In this document: one piece after another, positions 35,396-45,332 of the stretch | Layout of the letters: the number at the start of each line of letters is the position of its first letter | Numbering within the stretch: the first letter of the stretch is position 1 | NCBI GenBank assembly: GCA_934130355.1 | Contig: CAKOXV010000004.1 | Location: 1-64,000, forward strand | Direction: 5' to 3' | Length of the DNA stretch: 64,000 nt | Source: an uncultured Clostridia bacterium | GTDB taxonomy: Bacteria > Bacillota > Clostridia > TANB77 > CAG-508 | Translations under genes and position numbers: made by a program | The notes under the pieces: generated by a model | What the model saw: the letters and a program-made list of their open reading frames with translations, nothing else | Told to the model about the DNA's origin: nothing | Databases searched by the model: none

Positions 35396-38179
35396 TTATT
35401 GTTTCTTGCTTGCTAGTATTTTTTCACCTTTTATAGTTTTATAATAACTTTCTTTACTATTTTTCAATGCTAACATTCCATTTTCACCAATAGCATCTAT
35501 TGGTGTTTCACCTGCTTCAAGTTGAAGAACAATTTTTCCATTAGTATCTAGCACTTTCCATTTGCTGTTTTCTCTACATAGTATATAGCCTTCTCCATAT
35601 AACTCGTCTTGTTCGTCATATAAAGCAAATGAATCTGTATCTACTACATTTCTAGAGCTAATGTATTGCATTGGCTCAAATAAAAATCTTCCTGATTTAT
35701 CTATAACTGTAAAAAAGTTTTTACTTCCATTATAAAATTTTAATAAAGCATGTCCATTTTTGAAAACACCTATACCTCTTATAGTTGTTTCATCTGATAA
35801 ATCTATGGCTTTATTACCATTTAAATCATAAAAAGAATTTCCTGAGAAGAATAATTTCTCTGAATATTTAAGATTGTTACTATGGTCTGATTCTTGAAGT
35901 TTTATAATTTTTTTATTCAAGTTTTTGTCCCAAATATAGGCTTCTGTTCCGTTATAAATACGCGCTCCGCCATATCCATCATTAAACAACATAACGTTAG
36001 CTAAAGTGTATAGCGAATTTTTTTCTACAGCACTTTTTCCTGTCACTCCGTTTACTAGCATCTCTTCACTATTTCCATACACTCTGAACATTCCTTCTCC
36101 AAGCTCTGTTATATCTACATCTTCCTTTGGTCCAAATGTATATTCTTTTGTTTTTAAATTCATTATTCCCATTTTCTTAATGCTTTTTTGATATGTTTCT
36201 TCTCTAATCGTTATTAATGCTAATCCACTATCTTTATAAGAAATACCCTCATAGTCTTTAGCCTCTATTATGGTTTTTCCTGTTTTATCAATTATTCTTT
36301 TGCCATTATCGTCTATTATTTGAGCATATCCATCTTTAAAGTTTTTTAATGAATCTGCAATTGTCCACGCAGCTGTAGTTTCATATAAGATATTTCCTTT
36401 TTCGTCTAACAAATAAACTTCTTTGTTTGTTCCTCTTGCCCATGCTACTCCATCACTATATTTATAAGTAAGTGATAATTTTACAGTCTCTTTATTTGTA
36501 TTTTCTTCTTGTGGTTTGTTATTTTCTTCTTTTTGATTATTCCAGGTCTTATCTGCATAATCTTTTATATCTTTTGTTATTAAGTCATAGTTTATGATAC
36601 CTACATTTTCAAAAGCTCTTATTATCTCTTTTTGTTGATCTTGTGTAAATCCCATTATTTCTGCCGTTTTTAAAACTGCATATTCGCAATCATAATAATT
36701 ACATTTTCCTTTTGGCAAAAGTGAAATAGAATTATACCAAAGTTTTTTAAACTCATTTAGTTGTATATTTTCACTCATCAAATATGCTGCTCTTGATAAT
36801 ATTTGACTATAATAATGTTCGTCTTTGTTTGAATCATTTCTTTTGTTTTGTTCGTATTCTTTCTGATTTTTAGGTAAATTTTTATACTCAACTTTAGAAT
36901 TCTTTATATCTCTATTTACACTGTTTATTATTCCATCTATTCTTTGACTTTGTTTACTATATGCCTCTGCACACATACCTAATATATCTGCATAAGCTTC
37001 ATTAATTGCTTTGGTTTTATACTCTCCTCCACTTAATACAAGTGTAGTATAATCAAAAATTCCATGAGAATATTCATGAGCTATAACTTCGATATCCTCA
37101 TTGTATAAATTGTCTTCTCCTAAAACAATATAACTATCATTTTCTTCTGGATTAGGAGTGAAAAACGCATTGTTTCTTATAACTATGCCATTTCGATTTT
37201 TAGCACTAACAACTAAATGAATTAAACTTGTTTCTTTTTTCCCTGTTATGTACTTAACTCCAAGTTCTTTGTAAAAATAGTCATACACATTTTGTAAAGT
37301 TTTTAGTGATTTTATTCCTATACTTGTGTCCAATTTATTTGCTTCCTCTAAATTACTCCATGTAAGAGGATAGTATTCATTTTCTTTTGCATCTTTATCA
37401 TATTCTACCTTGATATTTCTTTCTTTATCAACTAATTCGTATTTTTCTGATCCAGCAATTTTATATTGATTTATATCTTCTTGTGTTAAATTCTCTTTTG
37501 TTGTTTTTGCACTTGAAATTTGACTATTTTCTGCTAGTATTTCTTTATTTTCATCATCTATAATCATTTCTATAGGCATCAAAACTGTTTGGATATTTAA
37601 TTTGTGCGCTAATCTGTAATTTTCCTCGTCTACTGGGAACAATACTAAACTGTTACTGCTAATTTTAAAATTTTCTATGTTTAATTCTTTCATTCTTGCA
37701 TTAGCAACTTCTATTATATCTTCATATTTTGTTTTAGAAACTGTTTGTATTTGCTTTTCTACTAAAGGTACAAATTTATTAATTATTCCTTGGGCATTTC
37801 CATTTTTATCAGTGTATATTGTTATAGTATTTCCATATACCTCTATTCCATTATAGTATTGTTTAAAACTATATGTATTTATTAAACTATTAGATGTATC
37901 ACTTCCAATTTCTTTTATTTCATTATTTATGTCTTTTATATTTATGTCCTCTTTGGCATTTTCTAATGAATTTAAAGCTGTTTTCATGTCTGTAATTTTT
38001 GTATCAGTATATTTTCCTTCAATATTATTTATTTTTTCAATAATATTTGTATCACTTTCAACTTCTTCTCTGTTTGAAGTATTTCTGTTTTTTTGAATAA
38101 TAACAACTCCAGCCACTGCTGCCAAAATAATTGCGATTATTAATATAATTATTATAGCTACTACTTTTTTCTTTTTCAT
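35396..38179 (-). CDS. Thermolysin-family (M4) metallopeptidase with WG-like repeat tail
   Basis: 927 residues. An N-terminal membrane helix (about 6-28), a propeptide-like FTP/PepSY region (about 45-240) and an M4 catalytic domain: zinc motif HEYSH (368-372) with the downstream Glu in NEAYAD (393-398). After a Glu/Asn linker (about 555-570) comes a C-terminal region (about 575-925) of WG-like beta repeats such as IDDNGKRIIDKTGKTIIEA and FKDGYAQI. Anchored outside the cell; expected to cleave proteins or peptides, while the repeat tail may bind wall or protein partners. The combination of M4 with WG-type repeats is less common than secreted M4 enzymes with PPC domains. Confidence 0.85.
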   Translation of the reverse strand: MKKKKVVAIIIILIIAIILAAVAGVVIIQKNRNTSNREEVESDTNIIEKINNIEGKYTDTKITDMKTALNSLENAKEDINIKDINNEIKEIGSDTSNSLINTYSFKQYYNGIEVYGNTITIYTDKNGNAQGIINKFVPLVEKQIQTVSKTKYEDIIEVANARMKELNIENFKISSNSLVLFPVDEENYRLAHKLNIQTVLMPIEMIIDDENKEILAENSQISSAKTTKENLTQEDINQYKIAGSEKYELVDKERNIKVEYDKDAKENEYYPLTWSNLEEANKLDTSIGIKSLKTLQNVYDYFYKELGVKYITGKKETSLIHLVVSAKNRNGIVIRNNAFFTPNPEENDSYIVLGEDNLYNEDIEVIAHEYSHGIFDYTTLVLSGGEYKTKAINEAYADILGMCAEAYSKQSQRIDGIINSVNRDIKNSKVEYKNLPKNQKEYEQNKRNDSNKDEHYYSQILSRAAYLMSENIQLNEFKKLWYNSISLLPKGKCNYYDCEYAVLKTAEIMGFTQDQQKEIIRAFENVGIINYDLITKDIKDYADKTWNNQKEENNKPQEENTNKETVKLSLTYKYSDGVAWARGTNKEVYLLDEKGNILYETTAAWTIADSLKNFKDGYAQIIDDNGKRIIDKTGKTIIEAKDYEGISYKDSGLALITIREETYQKSIKKMGIMNLKTKEYTFGPKEDVDITELGEGMFRVYGNSEEMLVNGVTGKSAVEKNSLYTLANVMLFNDGYGGARIYNGTEAYIWDKNLNKKIIKLQESDHSNNLKYSEKLFFSGNSFYDLNGNKAIDLSDETTIRGIGVFKNGHALLKFYNGSKNFFTVIDKSGRFLFEPMQYISSRNVVDTDSFALYDEQDELYGEGYILCRENSKWKVLDTNGKIVLQLEAGETPIDAIGENGMLALKNSKESYYKTIKGEKILASKKQ

Positions 38180-38278
38180 AATATCCCCCTATATTTCACC
38201 ATTTTTTTCTGTCACAATTATAGCAAAAAAAATTTTTTTTGTATATAATTCACGAAAATTTAATTTCATTTTTTCTAA

Positions 38279-39166
38279 TTATAATTTTTTAATTTTTGCC
38301 ACAAAAAATCCTTCATATAATTCAGTTGGTTTTATGCATAATGTTCCTTTTAATGTGGATGGCAATAATGGAATGCCATCTAATGGAATAATTGGGATAA
38401 TCTCTGCATTAGAGCTTTTCATGACCTTTTTCAATATTTCTTCATTTTCTTGGGCAAGGATTGAGCAAGTTGAATAAACCATTTCTCCTCCATGTTTTAA
38501 GATTTTTAAAGCTTTTCTTAGTAATTCTTCTTGAGTTTTTGAAATTCTATTAATTAATTCTTTACTAAATTCGGCTGAAAACACACTTTCTGTTCCACTT
38601 CCACTGCATGGTGCATCTAAAAGAATTTTGTCAAAAGAGAAAAAATCACTCAATTTTCTTGCATCTTCTTGCATTACATTAACACAACCAGCACTTTGTT
38701 TTTGCAAATTGTATTTTAGTCTTTCTGCTCTTATTTTGTTTTTTTCACATGCTGTTATAAATGCTTTGTTTTGTGTAAGAGCTGCAATTTGTGTCGTTTT
38801 TCCGCCTGGTGCTGCTGCCATATCTAAAATATTTTCCCCTTGCTTTGGTTCTAGTATGATTGGTGGTAGCATTGATGATAAACTTTGTAAATATATTTCA
38901 CCTTTTTCATATATATCTAAATTTTTTATTGCATCTTCTCTAACATTTTTTATTATTAGACCATCTTCGAACCATTTAACATGTTCTGTTTCTATTTTAG
39001 CTTCTCTTAATTTGTTTTCTATCTTTTCTTTATTTGTTTTTATTGTATTAACTCTTAATGTTACATTTCTTTGTTTTTCATATCCTTCTAATATTTCTCT
39101 TGTTAATTCTTCTCCATATTGTTTTATTAGCATTTCTAAAAAAAATTGTGGAATTTGTTCTTTCAT
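38279..39166 (-). CDS. RsmB/RsmF-family rRNA (cytosine-5) methyltransferase
   Basis: 295 residues from MKEQIPQFFLEML, chosen because AAAGGAG lies 8 nt upstream. NOL1/NOP2/Sun fold: SAM site DMAAAPGGKTTQ, motif IV DAPCSGSGTE and motif VI STCSILAQENEE with the two Cys of m5C methyltransferases. No C-terminal PUA-like domain is present, so it is shorter than RsmF and lacks the NusB domain of RsmB. The exact rRNA or tRNA target is therefore open. Confidence 0.88.
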   Translation of the reverse strand: MKEQIPQFFLEMLIKQYGEELTREILEGYEKQRNVTLRVNTIKTNKEKIENKLREAKIETEHVKWFEDGLIIKNVREDAIKNLDIYEKGEIYLQSLSSMLPPIILEPKQGENILDMAAAPGGKTTQIAALTQNKAFITACEKNKIRAERLKYNLQKQSAGCVNVMQEDARKLSDFFSFDKILLDAPCSGSGTESVFSAEFSKELINRISKTQEELLRKALKILKHGGEMVYSTCSILAQENEEILKKVMKSSNAEIIPIIPLDGIPLLPSTLKGTLCIKPTELYEGFFVAKIKKL

Positions 39167-39212
39167 GTTTCTTCTCCTTTTATTTTTTAACAAAGTAATT
39201 TTAACACATACT

Positions 39213-39250
39213 AAATAAGAACACAAGTAAAATTACCTGTGTTCTTATTT
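39213..39250 (-). terminator. Terminator overlapping the end of the CAP gene
   Basis: A 13-bp perfect stem AAATAAGAACACA with complement, overlapping the stop codon of the 39245-40012 gene and ending in T-rich sequence on the minus strand. Confidence 0.75.
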
Positions 39251-40012
39251 TCCTATAAACATTTGCACATAAACTTTGCCATATTTTGAACTAGTAACTA
39301 CTCCTATTCCAGTATAGTTATAATTAGAATTTAAAATATTGGCTTTATGCCCAGAAGAATTCATCCAAGCTGTAACAGCTCCGCTGTTACTAGAATTTCC
39401 TGCAATATTCTCACCAGCCGTTTTATATGTAATTTTAAAGCTTTTTAACATATTAAAAGGTGTTCCGTAAGTTGGTGATTCATGTGCAAAATAATTCTTG
39501 TCAACCATATCTTGTGCTTTTATTCTTGCTACTCTTTGTACTTCATTATCAATTTTTAATGCTGCTAATCCATTGTTTGTTCTTTGTTTATTTATTAAAT
39601 CAAAGACTTCTTTTTCATCTGCATTCATTGTTGCTGTTGTTGTTCCTTGTCCTGTTCCACTTCCGGTGTTTCCTGTATTTCCTGTGTTAGATGAACTTGG
39701 ATAAATTGGTTTTACATATTTTTTACTTACAGCTCCTATGTAATCTCCCTCTACTTGAACAATATACCAACTGCCAATTCCAGCAAAAACTCTTATATAT
39801 TCATTTCTCTTTACAGTTGCTATTACTTTATATTGTGTTCCTGGTCCGCTTCTTACATTTAATTCTGAAGCTGTTACTAGTCCTGTTGAAAAATCTAAAT
39901 TATAATAATGTTGCATACCAAATGCAGTTGTATATTTGCATAATACAATTAGAAATGTACAAGCAATAAATGTTTTTAATATGTTTTTCTTTTTTAATGT
40001 TATAATCTTCAT
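39245..40012 (-). CDS. Secreted SH3b-CAP domain protein
   Basis: 255 residues. A signal/anchor helix (about 12-30), a bacterial SH3 domain (about 44-102; ASELNVRSGPGTQYKVIATV), a Gly/Thr/Ser linker (about 108-125) and a CAP/SCP domain of the YkwD type (about 130-254) with EVFDLINKQRTNNGLAAL, HESPTYGTP and AGENIAG...WMNSSGHKANIL. Extracellular, with wall binding through SH3b. YkwD-type CAP proteins are widespread in spore-forming and other Firmicutes and have no settled activity. Confidence 0.92.
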   Translation of the reverse strand: MKIITLKKKNILKTFIACTFLIVLCKYTTAFGMQHYYNLDFSTGLVTASELNVRSGPGTQYKVIATVKRNEYIRVFAGIGSWYIVQVEGDYIGAVSKKYVKPIYPSSSNTGNTGNTGSGTGQGTTTATMNADEKEVFDLINKQRTNNGLAALKIDNEVQRVARIKAQDMVDKNYFAHESPTYGTPFNMLKSFKITYKTAGENIAGNSSNSGAVTAWMNSSGHKANILNSNYNYTGIGVVTSSKYGKVYVQMFIGK

Positions 40013-40065
40013 AAAATAATATCCTCCATATTCAATGATATTATTCTATGTAGTCCAATATTCAT

Positions 40066-42198
40066 TTATTTTATTTTGATTTTTTCTTGCTCCTTATTAC
40101 AAGAATTACAATATGGACAACCACTGCATCCTTTTTCTTTAACATCTTTGTTTCTCAATAAAACATATATTGCACTTATTCCAACAAACGTAATAATTAT
40201 CAAATTCGTAATATTTAATGTCTTGTTTTCAATTCTACTACCTATTTGGTACACAATTGTTGCTAAAATCCAAGCAAAAGTTGTTTGATATGTTATTGCT
40301 TTAAGTACTTTTTTTGTTCCTCCAAGTTCTCTCCTCATAGCACTTATTGCTCCAATACATGGTGCACTAAACAAATTAAATATCATGAAAGAATATGCAG
40401 AACTTTTAGTAAAGAAGCTGAATATTCCACTCCTAAATATTTGCTCTCCTTCTTCTGTTATTTCTGATAATCCAGAAATTATTGACATAGAAGATATTAC
40501 CTGTTCTTTGGCTACAAGTCCTTGGATTGCTGATACTGTTGCACCCCAGCTATTAGTTCCTAGAATTGGATAAAATAAGGGTGATATTGTTTTTCCAATT
40601 AAAGCTAACATACTATCTTCTACATTAACACCATATTCAAATTTAATTGAAAATGACAACAAAAACCATATAATTATTGAACATATTAATATAACACTTC
40701 CTGCTCTTTTTATAAAAGCCTCAACTTTATAATAGACTTCTTTTGCCACATATTTAGCACTTGGCAATTTATATTCTGGCAATTCTGAAACATAAGTATT
40801 ATTTGTATTTTTAAATACAAATTTTTTCATAATTATTGCACTTATAATTATTATACCTATTGCTAAAAAATATAATGTCACAGCAACAATGCCACTATTT
40901 TCTTCGAAAAAATAACTCGAAAATAATGCTATTATCGGTAATTTAGCACTACAAGGTATAAATGGAGTTAAAATTGTTGTGAGTTCTCTTTCTTCTTTAT
41001 TTTCAATTATTCTTGTTCCCATTATTCCTGGCACACTACATCCTGACCCAATAATAAATGGTATTAAACTTTTACCACTTAATCCAATTTTTCTGAATAG
41101 CTTGTCCAATAATAGAGCAATTCTTGACATATATCCCGTTGTTTCTAGTAAAGATATGCAAATAAATAATATTATAAGTTGTGGTACAAAGCCTAGGACT
41201 GCTCCAACCCCTGAAATTATACCATCTACCACAAGACTATTTATCCATGCTGATGTTCCTAAATTTTCTAATATATTTCTGATTCCTTCTCCTGCATTTT
41301 TAATAATTTCTGATAGCAAATCTGTTGTAAAGCTTCCTACAACACCAACAGATAAATAATATACTAAAAACATTATCACTATAAATATTGGAAAAGCAAA
41401 CCATTTATTTAAAAATACTTTGTCTAATCTATCTGATATTGTTTCTTTTAATATTGTTTTTTCTACAGTCTGTCTTTTAACCTGTTCTATAAATTTATAT
41501 CTTTCTGTTGCTATTGTTTCCTCTAAGTCTGTAACATAATTTTGTGACAATTCTTGTTCAATATTTTTGATTTTATATGTATTTAGGCTTTCAAATCTTT
41601 CGTCATTTTCTAATAATTTAACAGCTACAAATCTTTTATGTTTTGTTGTTTTGTCAATTATGTTTTCAATTTGTTTTATTGTCTCTTCCATTTTTGAATC
41701 ATAAAAGTATATCTTATTTTTATTTGTTAAATATTCTATTTCTCTAGTTAGTTCATTTATACCTGTCTCTTTTAAAGCAGAGATTTTTACAACTTTTACT
41801 CCTAAAAATTGTTCTAACTTTTGTTCACTAATTATTAATCCTTTTCTCTCCAGAATATCAGCCATATTTAATGCAATTATTATTTTAGTGTCTAATTCTA
41901 ACAATTGGGTTGTTAAGTATAAACTCCTCTCAAGTGATGTACTATCAACTATATTTATTATCACATCAGGTTCTTCTTCAAATATAAATTTTCTTGTTAG
42001 TTCTTCTTCTATACTATATGGACTTAATGAATATATTCCAGGTAAATCTGTTATCTCATGTTCAGTTCCTTTTATTATCCCTGTCTTTTTCTCTATTGTT
42101 ACTCCTGGCCAGTTTCCAACCTTAGCATTCATTCCTGTTAATGCATTAAATAAAGTTGTTTTCCCACTATTTTGATTTCCTACTAATGCAATTTTCAT
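40066..42198 (-). CDS. feoB: Ferrous iron transporter FeoB with Cys-rich tail
   Basis: 710 residues. An N-terminal G domain (G1 GNQNSGKTTLFN, G3 DLPGIYS, G4 NMAD), a helical linker and a membrane domain with Gate motifs around GSGCSVPGIMGTR and PCSAKLPI. The C terminus carries GCSGCPYCNSCNK, a Cys-rich tail like the FeoB-associated or FeoC-like Cys motif fused onto the protein. It imports Fe2+ under anoxic conditions. FeoA is encoded 1 bp upstream. Confidence 0.97.
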   Translation of the reverse strand: MKIALVGNQNSGKTTLFNALTGMNAKVGNWPGVTIEKKTGIIKGTEHEITDLPGIYSLSPYSIEEELTRKFIFEEEPDVIINIVDSTSLERSLYLTTQLLELDTKIIIALNMADILERKGLIISEQKLEQFLGVKVVKISALKETGINELTREIEYLTNKNKIYFYDSKMEETIKQIENIIDKTTKHKRFVAVKLLENDERFESLNTYKIKNIEQELSQNYVTDLEETIATERYKFIEQVKRQTVEKTILKETISDRLDKVFLNKWFAFPIFIVIMFLVYYLSVGVVGSFTTDLLSEIIKNAGEGIRNILENLGTSAWINSLVVDGIISGVGAVLGFVPQLIILFICISLLETTGYMSRIALLLDKLFRKIGLSGKSLIPFIIGSGCSVPGIMGTRIIENKEERELTTILTPFIPCSAKLPIIALFSSYFFEENSGIVAVTLYFLAIGIIIISAIIMKKFVFKNTNNTYVSELPEYKLPSAKYVAKEVYYKVEAFIKRAGSVILICSIIIWFLLSFSIKFEYGVNVEDSMLALIGKTISPLFYPILGTNSWGATVSAIQGLVAKEQVISSMSIISGLSEITEEGEQIFRSGIFSFFTKSSAYSFMIFNLFSAPCIGAISAMRRELGGTKKVLKAITYQTTFAWILATIVYQIGSRIENKTLNITNLIIITFVGISAIYVLLRNKDVKEKGCSGCPYCNSCNKEQEKIKIK

Positions 42199-42199
42199 C

Positions 42200-42448
42200 T
42201 TATAGCACCTCCACTTCTATTTTGCTTAAGTCTTCTTTACGTATACATAGTTCATAGTCTCTTAAGCTAATATCTATTGGATCTCCCATTGGTGCAATTT
42301 TTTTAACTAAAATTTCTGTTTCTCTAATAATTCCCATGTCTAATAAATGTCTTCTAATTGCTCTATTTTTTTCGTTTAGTCTCAAAACTTTCGCCCTTTG
42401 TCCAACTTTTAAATCAGATAAATAACATTTTTCTCCTGTTTCTTTCAC
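42200..42448 (-). CDS. feoA: Ferrous iron transport protein FeoA
   Basis: 82 residues from a GTG start with GGAG 6 nt upstream. SH3-like FeoA domain: LSDLKVGQRAKVLRL, LLDMGI, ISLRDYELCIRKEDL. Cytoplasmic partner of FeoB. No Fur box was recognised in the 95-bp upstream gap. Confidence 0.93.
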   Translation of the reverse strand: MKETGEKCYLSDLKVGQRAKVLRLNEKNRAIRRHLLDMGIIRETEILVKKIAPMGDPIDISLRDYELCIRKEDLSKIEVEVL

Positions 42449-42543
42449 TTTTTTCTCCTTGTTTATTTTTATATTTTTAATATTATATATCTGTATTTTT
42501 GAAAAAACAATAGAAATTTGTAATACAACTTTATTTTATTAAT

Positions 42544-43515
42544 TTATTTTTGAATTATAAACACCTTATCTAATGTATTTTGTCTAACTCCATTTATTAT
42601 TATGTCAATAATATAGTTTATATTCTTTTCAATATATTTCTGTAAATCTTGATTTTCTGCAATTAGTTCATTACTTATTTCTTTCCAAGTATCTCTAATT
42701 ATTTTATCTATCTCTATATTGTCTTTGTCTTTAAATAATTTATAAATTTTATCTAATTCAATTTCAGTAATTTTTAAATCATATATATTTCTTTTTACTA
42801 ATTTGCAAGCAATTACTTCTAAAAATATAATTTCAAAAATATTTGCAATAAGTTCTTCATATTCGTTTGAGTAACTATATAATAAATCTTCTATCTTTTC
42901 CTCTGAAAACTTGTTGCAAAATTCATTTTCTAAATAAATTGAATTTATATATTCTTTTATAAATTCTATTCCTTCAAGTTTTCCAATTAAATTATTGTAT
43001 AAAGGATAATCAGCAGTAATTTTCATATCTTGAGCTTTAAAGTCAGTGTCATATATTTTTAAAAAGCCTTGTATGCCACCAATTATCGTATCATTATAAG
43101 TATGGTTTTTAGTTTTTAATTTATTTTGTTTTACTTTAAGATACATCACTTTAATTATATTCAAATCTCTATCTATTCTTTTTCTACCACTATAATAAAT
43201 CTTTTTGATTCCACTCTCTTTTATTTGTTTTACTGCTTCATCAGGATTTCTAAATGTTTTTAATTGCATTCCTATTGTATAATAGTTTGAATAATTTATG
43301 TCTTCCATAGTTTCCTTTCTAATTGAACTATTACAAAAGCCATCATATCTATATATTCTTTCATCCAGCAATTGTATAATTCCGATTTGAAGATTTACTA
43401 TGTCATCATCTGTAAGTAGTTCATTATCAAGTGCTTCTTCTATTAATGTTTTAAAATAATTTTTCTCATCTAAATTTTCTCTTTTTATTTTACTTATAAC
43501 TTCAAGATTACTCAA
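42544..43515 (-). CDS. DUF6179-like protein
   Basis: 323 residues from a TTG start with GGAGG 8 nt upstream; the next in-frame ATG would cost about 70 residues. All-helical, acidic and cytoplasmic, with no membrane segment. Conserved-looking blocks are IIQLLDERIYRYDG, SNYYTIGMQLKTFRNPDEAV and ITADYPLYNNL. These agree with my recollection of DUF6179, a Clostridia family always next to DUF6323, as here (8-nt overlap). The function is unknown and no catalytic motif stands out. Confidence 0.65.
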   Translation of the reverse strand: MSNLEVISKIKRENLDEKNYFKTLIEEALDNELLTDDDIVNLQIGIIQLLDERIYRYDGFCNSSIRKETMEDINYSNYYTIGMQLKTFRNPDEAVKQIKESGIKKIYYSGRKRIDRDLNIIKVMYLKVKQNKLKTKNHTYNDTIIGGIQGFLKIYDTDFKAQDMKITADYPLYNNLIGKLEGIEFIKEYINSIYLENEFCNKFSEEKIEDLLYSYSNEYEELIANIFEIIFLEVIACKLVKRNIYDLKITEIELDKIYKLFKDKDNIEIDKIIRDTWKEISNELIAENQDLQKYIEKNINYIIDIIINGVRQNTLDKVFIIQK

Positions 43516-43972
43516 AATTTGAACCTCCTTTTATATCATCTATTGATTTATTATTTAGTAATTTTTCTCTCATTTCATACATAATTGTTCCTGATAAATA
43601 TTCAAGGTCTCCTTTACATATTCCATCAAAAAATCTTTTCATTACTCCTATTAATTCATCATCTGTAATTAAGTCCATTGTCTCATTTTTATATTCATAA
43701 AATATTTCAATTAATTCATATATAGTACTTTCATAATTTTCCTGGTTTATGTATGGAGAATCACAGAATTCTTTTATCAATTTTTCTATGATGTTTCCTC
43801 TAAATTCCACTCTCCCTGTGCTTTTTAATGTTTCTTTTCTCTTTTCTAATAAATTTGATATTTGACTATTATTTAATGTCAAACCATATTTGCTTGTAAT
43901 TTCATTACACTTTTGAATACTTGTAATCTCTATTTGTTTTCTTTTATTAAGAATTTCTAAATAATCTTCCAT
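43508..43972 (-). CDS. DUF6323-like protein
   Basis: 154 residues, helical and cytoplasmic. The blocks TGRVEFRGNIIEKLIKEFCDS, PYINQENYESTIYELI and TDDELIGVMKRFFDGICKGDL fit my recollection of DUF6323. It overlaps the DUF6179-like gene by 8 nt and is therefore translationally coupled to it. Function unknown. In other Clostridia the pair occurs as an isolated two-gene unit, which matches this context. Confidence 0.65.
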   Translation of the reverse strand: MEDYLEILNKRKQIEITSIQKCNEITSKYGLTLNNSQISNLLEKRKETLKSTGRVEFRGNIIEKLIKEFCDSPYINQENYESTIYELIEIFYEYKNETMDLITDDELIGVMKRFFDGICKGDLEYLSGTIMYEMREKLLNNKSIDDIKGGSNFE

Positions 43973-44060
43973 TTTGTTCCCCTTATTTTATATAACATAT
44001 ATTTTACAAAAATAACAGTCTTGATTTTTTGAAGATTTTGTGCTATAGTGGTTATAAATT

Positions 44061-44101
44061 AAAAAGAGAAGACACTTCATTTTGTAGCGTTTTCTCTTTT
44101 T
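44061..44101 (-). terminator. gpmA terminator
   Basis: AAAAAGAGAA arm pairing with TTTCTCTTTT through a stem with minor mismatches, 6 bp after the gpmA stop. Confidence 0.65.
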
Positions 44102-44106
44102 TGTTA

Positions 44107-44799
44107 TTATTTTAAATAATAATGTCTAATAGGTTTTAATGTTTCTTCATCTAATTCATAACAAATTGGATTACCTGTTTGTAATTCTAATTTGATAATA
44201 TCTTCATCACTTATATTGTCTAAATATTTTATTAATCCTCTTAAACTATTTCCATGTGCTGCTATTATCACTCTTTTACCTTTTTCTAATTCTGGTTTTA
44301 TGTCTGAATTCCAATATTCAAGAACTCTTTTTATTGTATCTACAAGGTTTTCTGTTTTTGGTAATTCATCTTTGCTTAAATCTTTATATTTTTCGTCATT
44401 TCCAGGATATCTTGGATCTGTTTCTTCCAATTCTGGCGGTCTTACATCTGTGCTTCTTCTCCAAAGTAATACTTGCTCAGCCCCATATTTTTCTTTTGTT
44501 TCATCTTTGTTTAGGCCTTGTAATGCTCCATAATGTCTTTCATTTAGTCTCCAACTTCTTTTTATTTCTATATCTTCTTCTCCCATTTCTTTTAATATAT
44601 AGTCTAATGTGTCTTCTGCTCTTTTTAATACTGATGTAAATGCTAAATCAAAATGAAATCCTTTTTCTTTTAGGATTTTTCCTGCTTCTTTTGCCTCTTT
44701 TACTCCTTGTTCTGATAAATCTACATCTGTCCATCCTGTAAATTTGTTTTCTAAATTCCACATGCTTTGTCCATGTCTAACTAATACTAATTTAATCAT
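44107..44799 (-). CDS. gpmA: 2,3-bisphosphoglycerate-dependent phosphoglycerate mutase
   Basis: 230 residues. Phosphohistidine loop [50 protein letters not shown] and the second catalytic His in [10 protein letters not shown]. It interconverts 3- and 2-phosphoglycerate in glycolysis. Full length. Monocistronic between a terminator and the merR gene. Confidence 0.97.
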   Translation of the reverse strand: MIKLVLVRHGQSMWNLENKFTGWTDVDLSEQGVKEAKEAGKILKEKGFHFDLAFTSVLKRAEDTLDYILKEMGEEDIEIKRSWRLNERHYGALQGLNKDETKEKYGAEQVLLWRRSTDVRPPELEETDPRYPGNDEKYKDLSKDELPKTENLVDTIKRVLEYWNSDIKPELEKGKRVIIAAHGNSLRGLIKYLDNISDEDIIKLELQTGNPICYELDEETLKPIRHYYLK

Positions 44800-44836
44800 A
44801 AAAATACCTCCTATAATAATTATTCCCTTTTATTTT

Positions 44837-45220
44837 TTATATATCTTCAGTAAAATCTTTTCTTTTACCTTCGATAATTTCATTATACAATTCAATTTTA
44901 TAGTCTAACCTTGCAAGTGTTTCTGTTATGCTTCTTTGCTTTTCTTGTAATTTTTCTCTTTGCTCTTCCAATAGTTTTTTTCTAGCTTCTGCTGTTGTTT
45001 TTCCTTTTTCAAATAAATTCGTATATTCTATTAGAATTTCTATTTCAACTCCAGAATTACGCATACATTTTATGAATTCTATTCTTTTACAAGACGCTTC
45101 ATCATAATTCCTTATTCCATTAGAATTTCTTGGAACTTTTGCAATCAATCCTATTCTTTCATAATATCTTAATGTATCTGGTGTTAAATTATATTTTTGA
45201 CTAACTTCTGCTATTGTCAC
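44837..45220 (-). CDS. MerR-family transcriptional regulator
   Basis: 127 residues from a GTG start with GGAGG 7 nt upstream. N-terminal winged helix with MTIAEVSQKYNLTPDTLRYYERIGLI, then a coiled-coil dimerisation helix (about 80-115). No metal-binding Cys set, so it is more like the AdhR/stress group than metal-sensing MerR. It is read from the promoter element at 45261-45289. The probable target is the cupin gene promoter at 45882-45912, which has the 19-bp spacer that MerR proteins untwist. Confidence 0.9.
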   Translation of the reverse strand: MTIAEVSQKYNLTPDTLRYYERIGLIAKVPRNSNGIRNYDEASCKRIEFIKCMRNSGVEIEILIEYTNLFEKGKTTAEARKKLLEEQREKLQEKQRSITETLARLDYKIELYNEIIEGKRKDFTEDI

Positions 45221-45260
45221 TTTTGTTCCTCCATTCTATATCAATATTTTGTATAATCTC

Positions 45261-45301
45261 TTTATATCACAAAAGCAGATAATTTTCAATTATCTGCTTT
45301 T
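45261..45301 (-). promoter_or_regulatory. Combined terminator and promoter element, copy A (merR)
   Basis: The hairpin AAAAGCAGATAATT with complement (45271-45301) terminates the cupin gene. Its right part also gives TTGAAA (45284-45289), 17 bp, TATAAA (45261-45266) driving merR. The same layout recurs at 47513, 49822 (partial) and 54467 (promoter part). Confidence 0.6.
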
Positions 45302-45332
45302 AAATTCTTTATCCATTTATCAATTTCATCTT

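Noticed and set aside
38628..39218. 196-codon plus-strand frame opposite the rRNA methyltransferase
   Set aside because: Shadow of a well-supported gene with intact catalytic motifs; no promoter or ribosome site.
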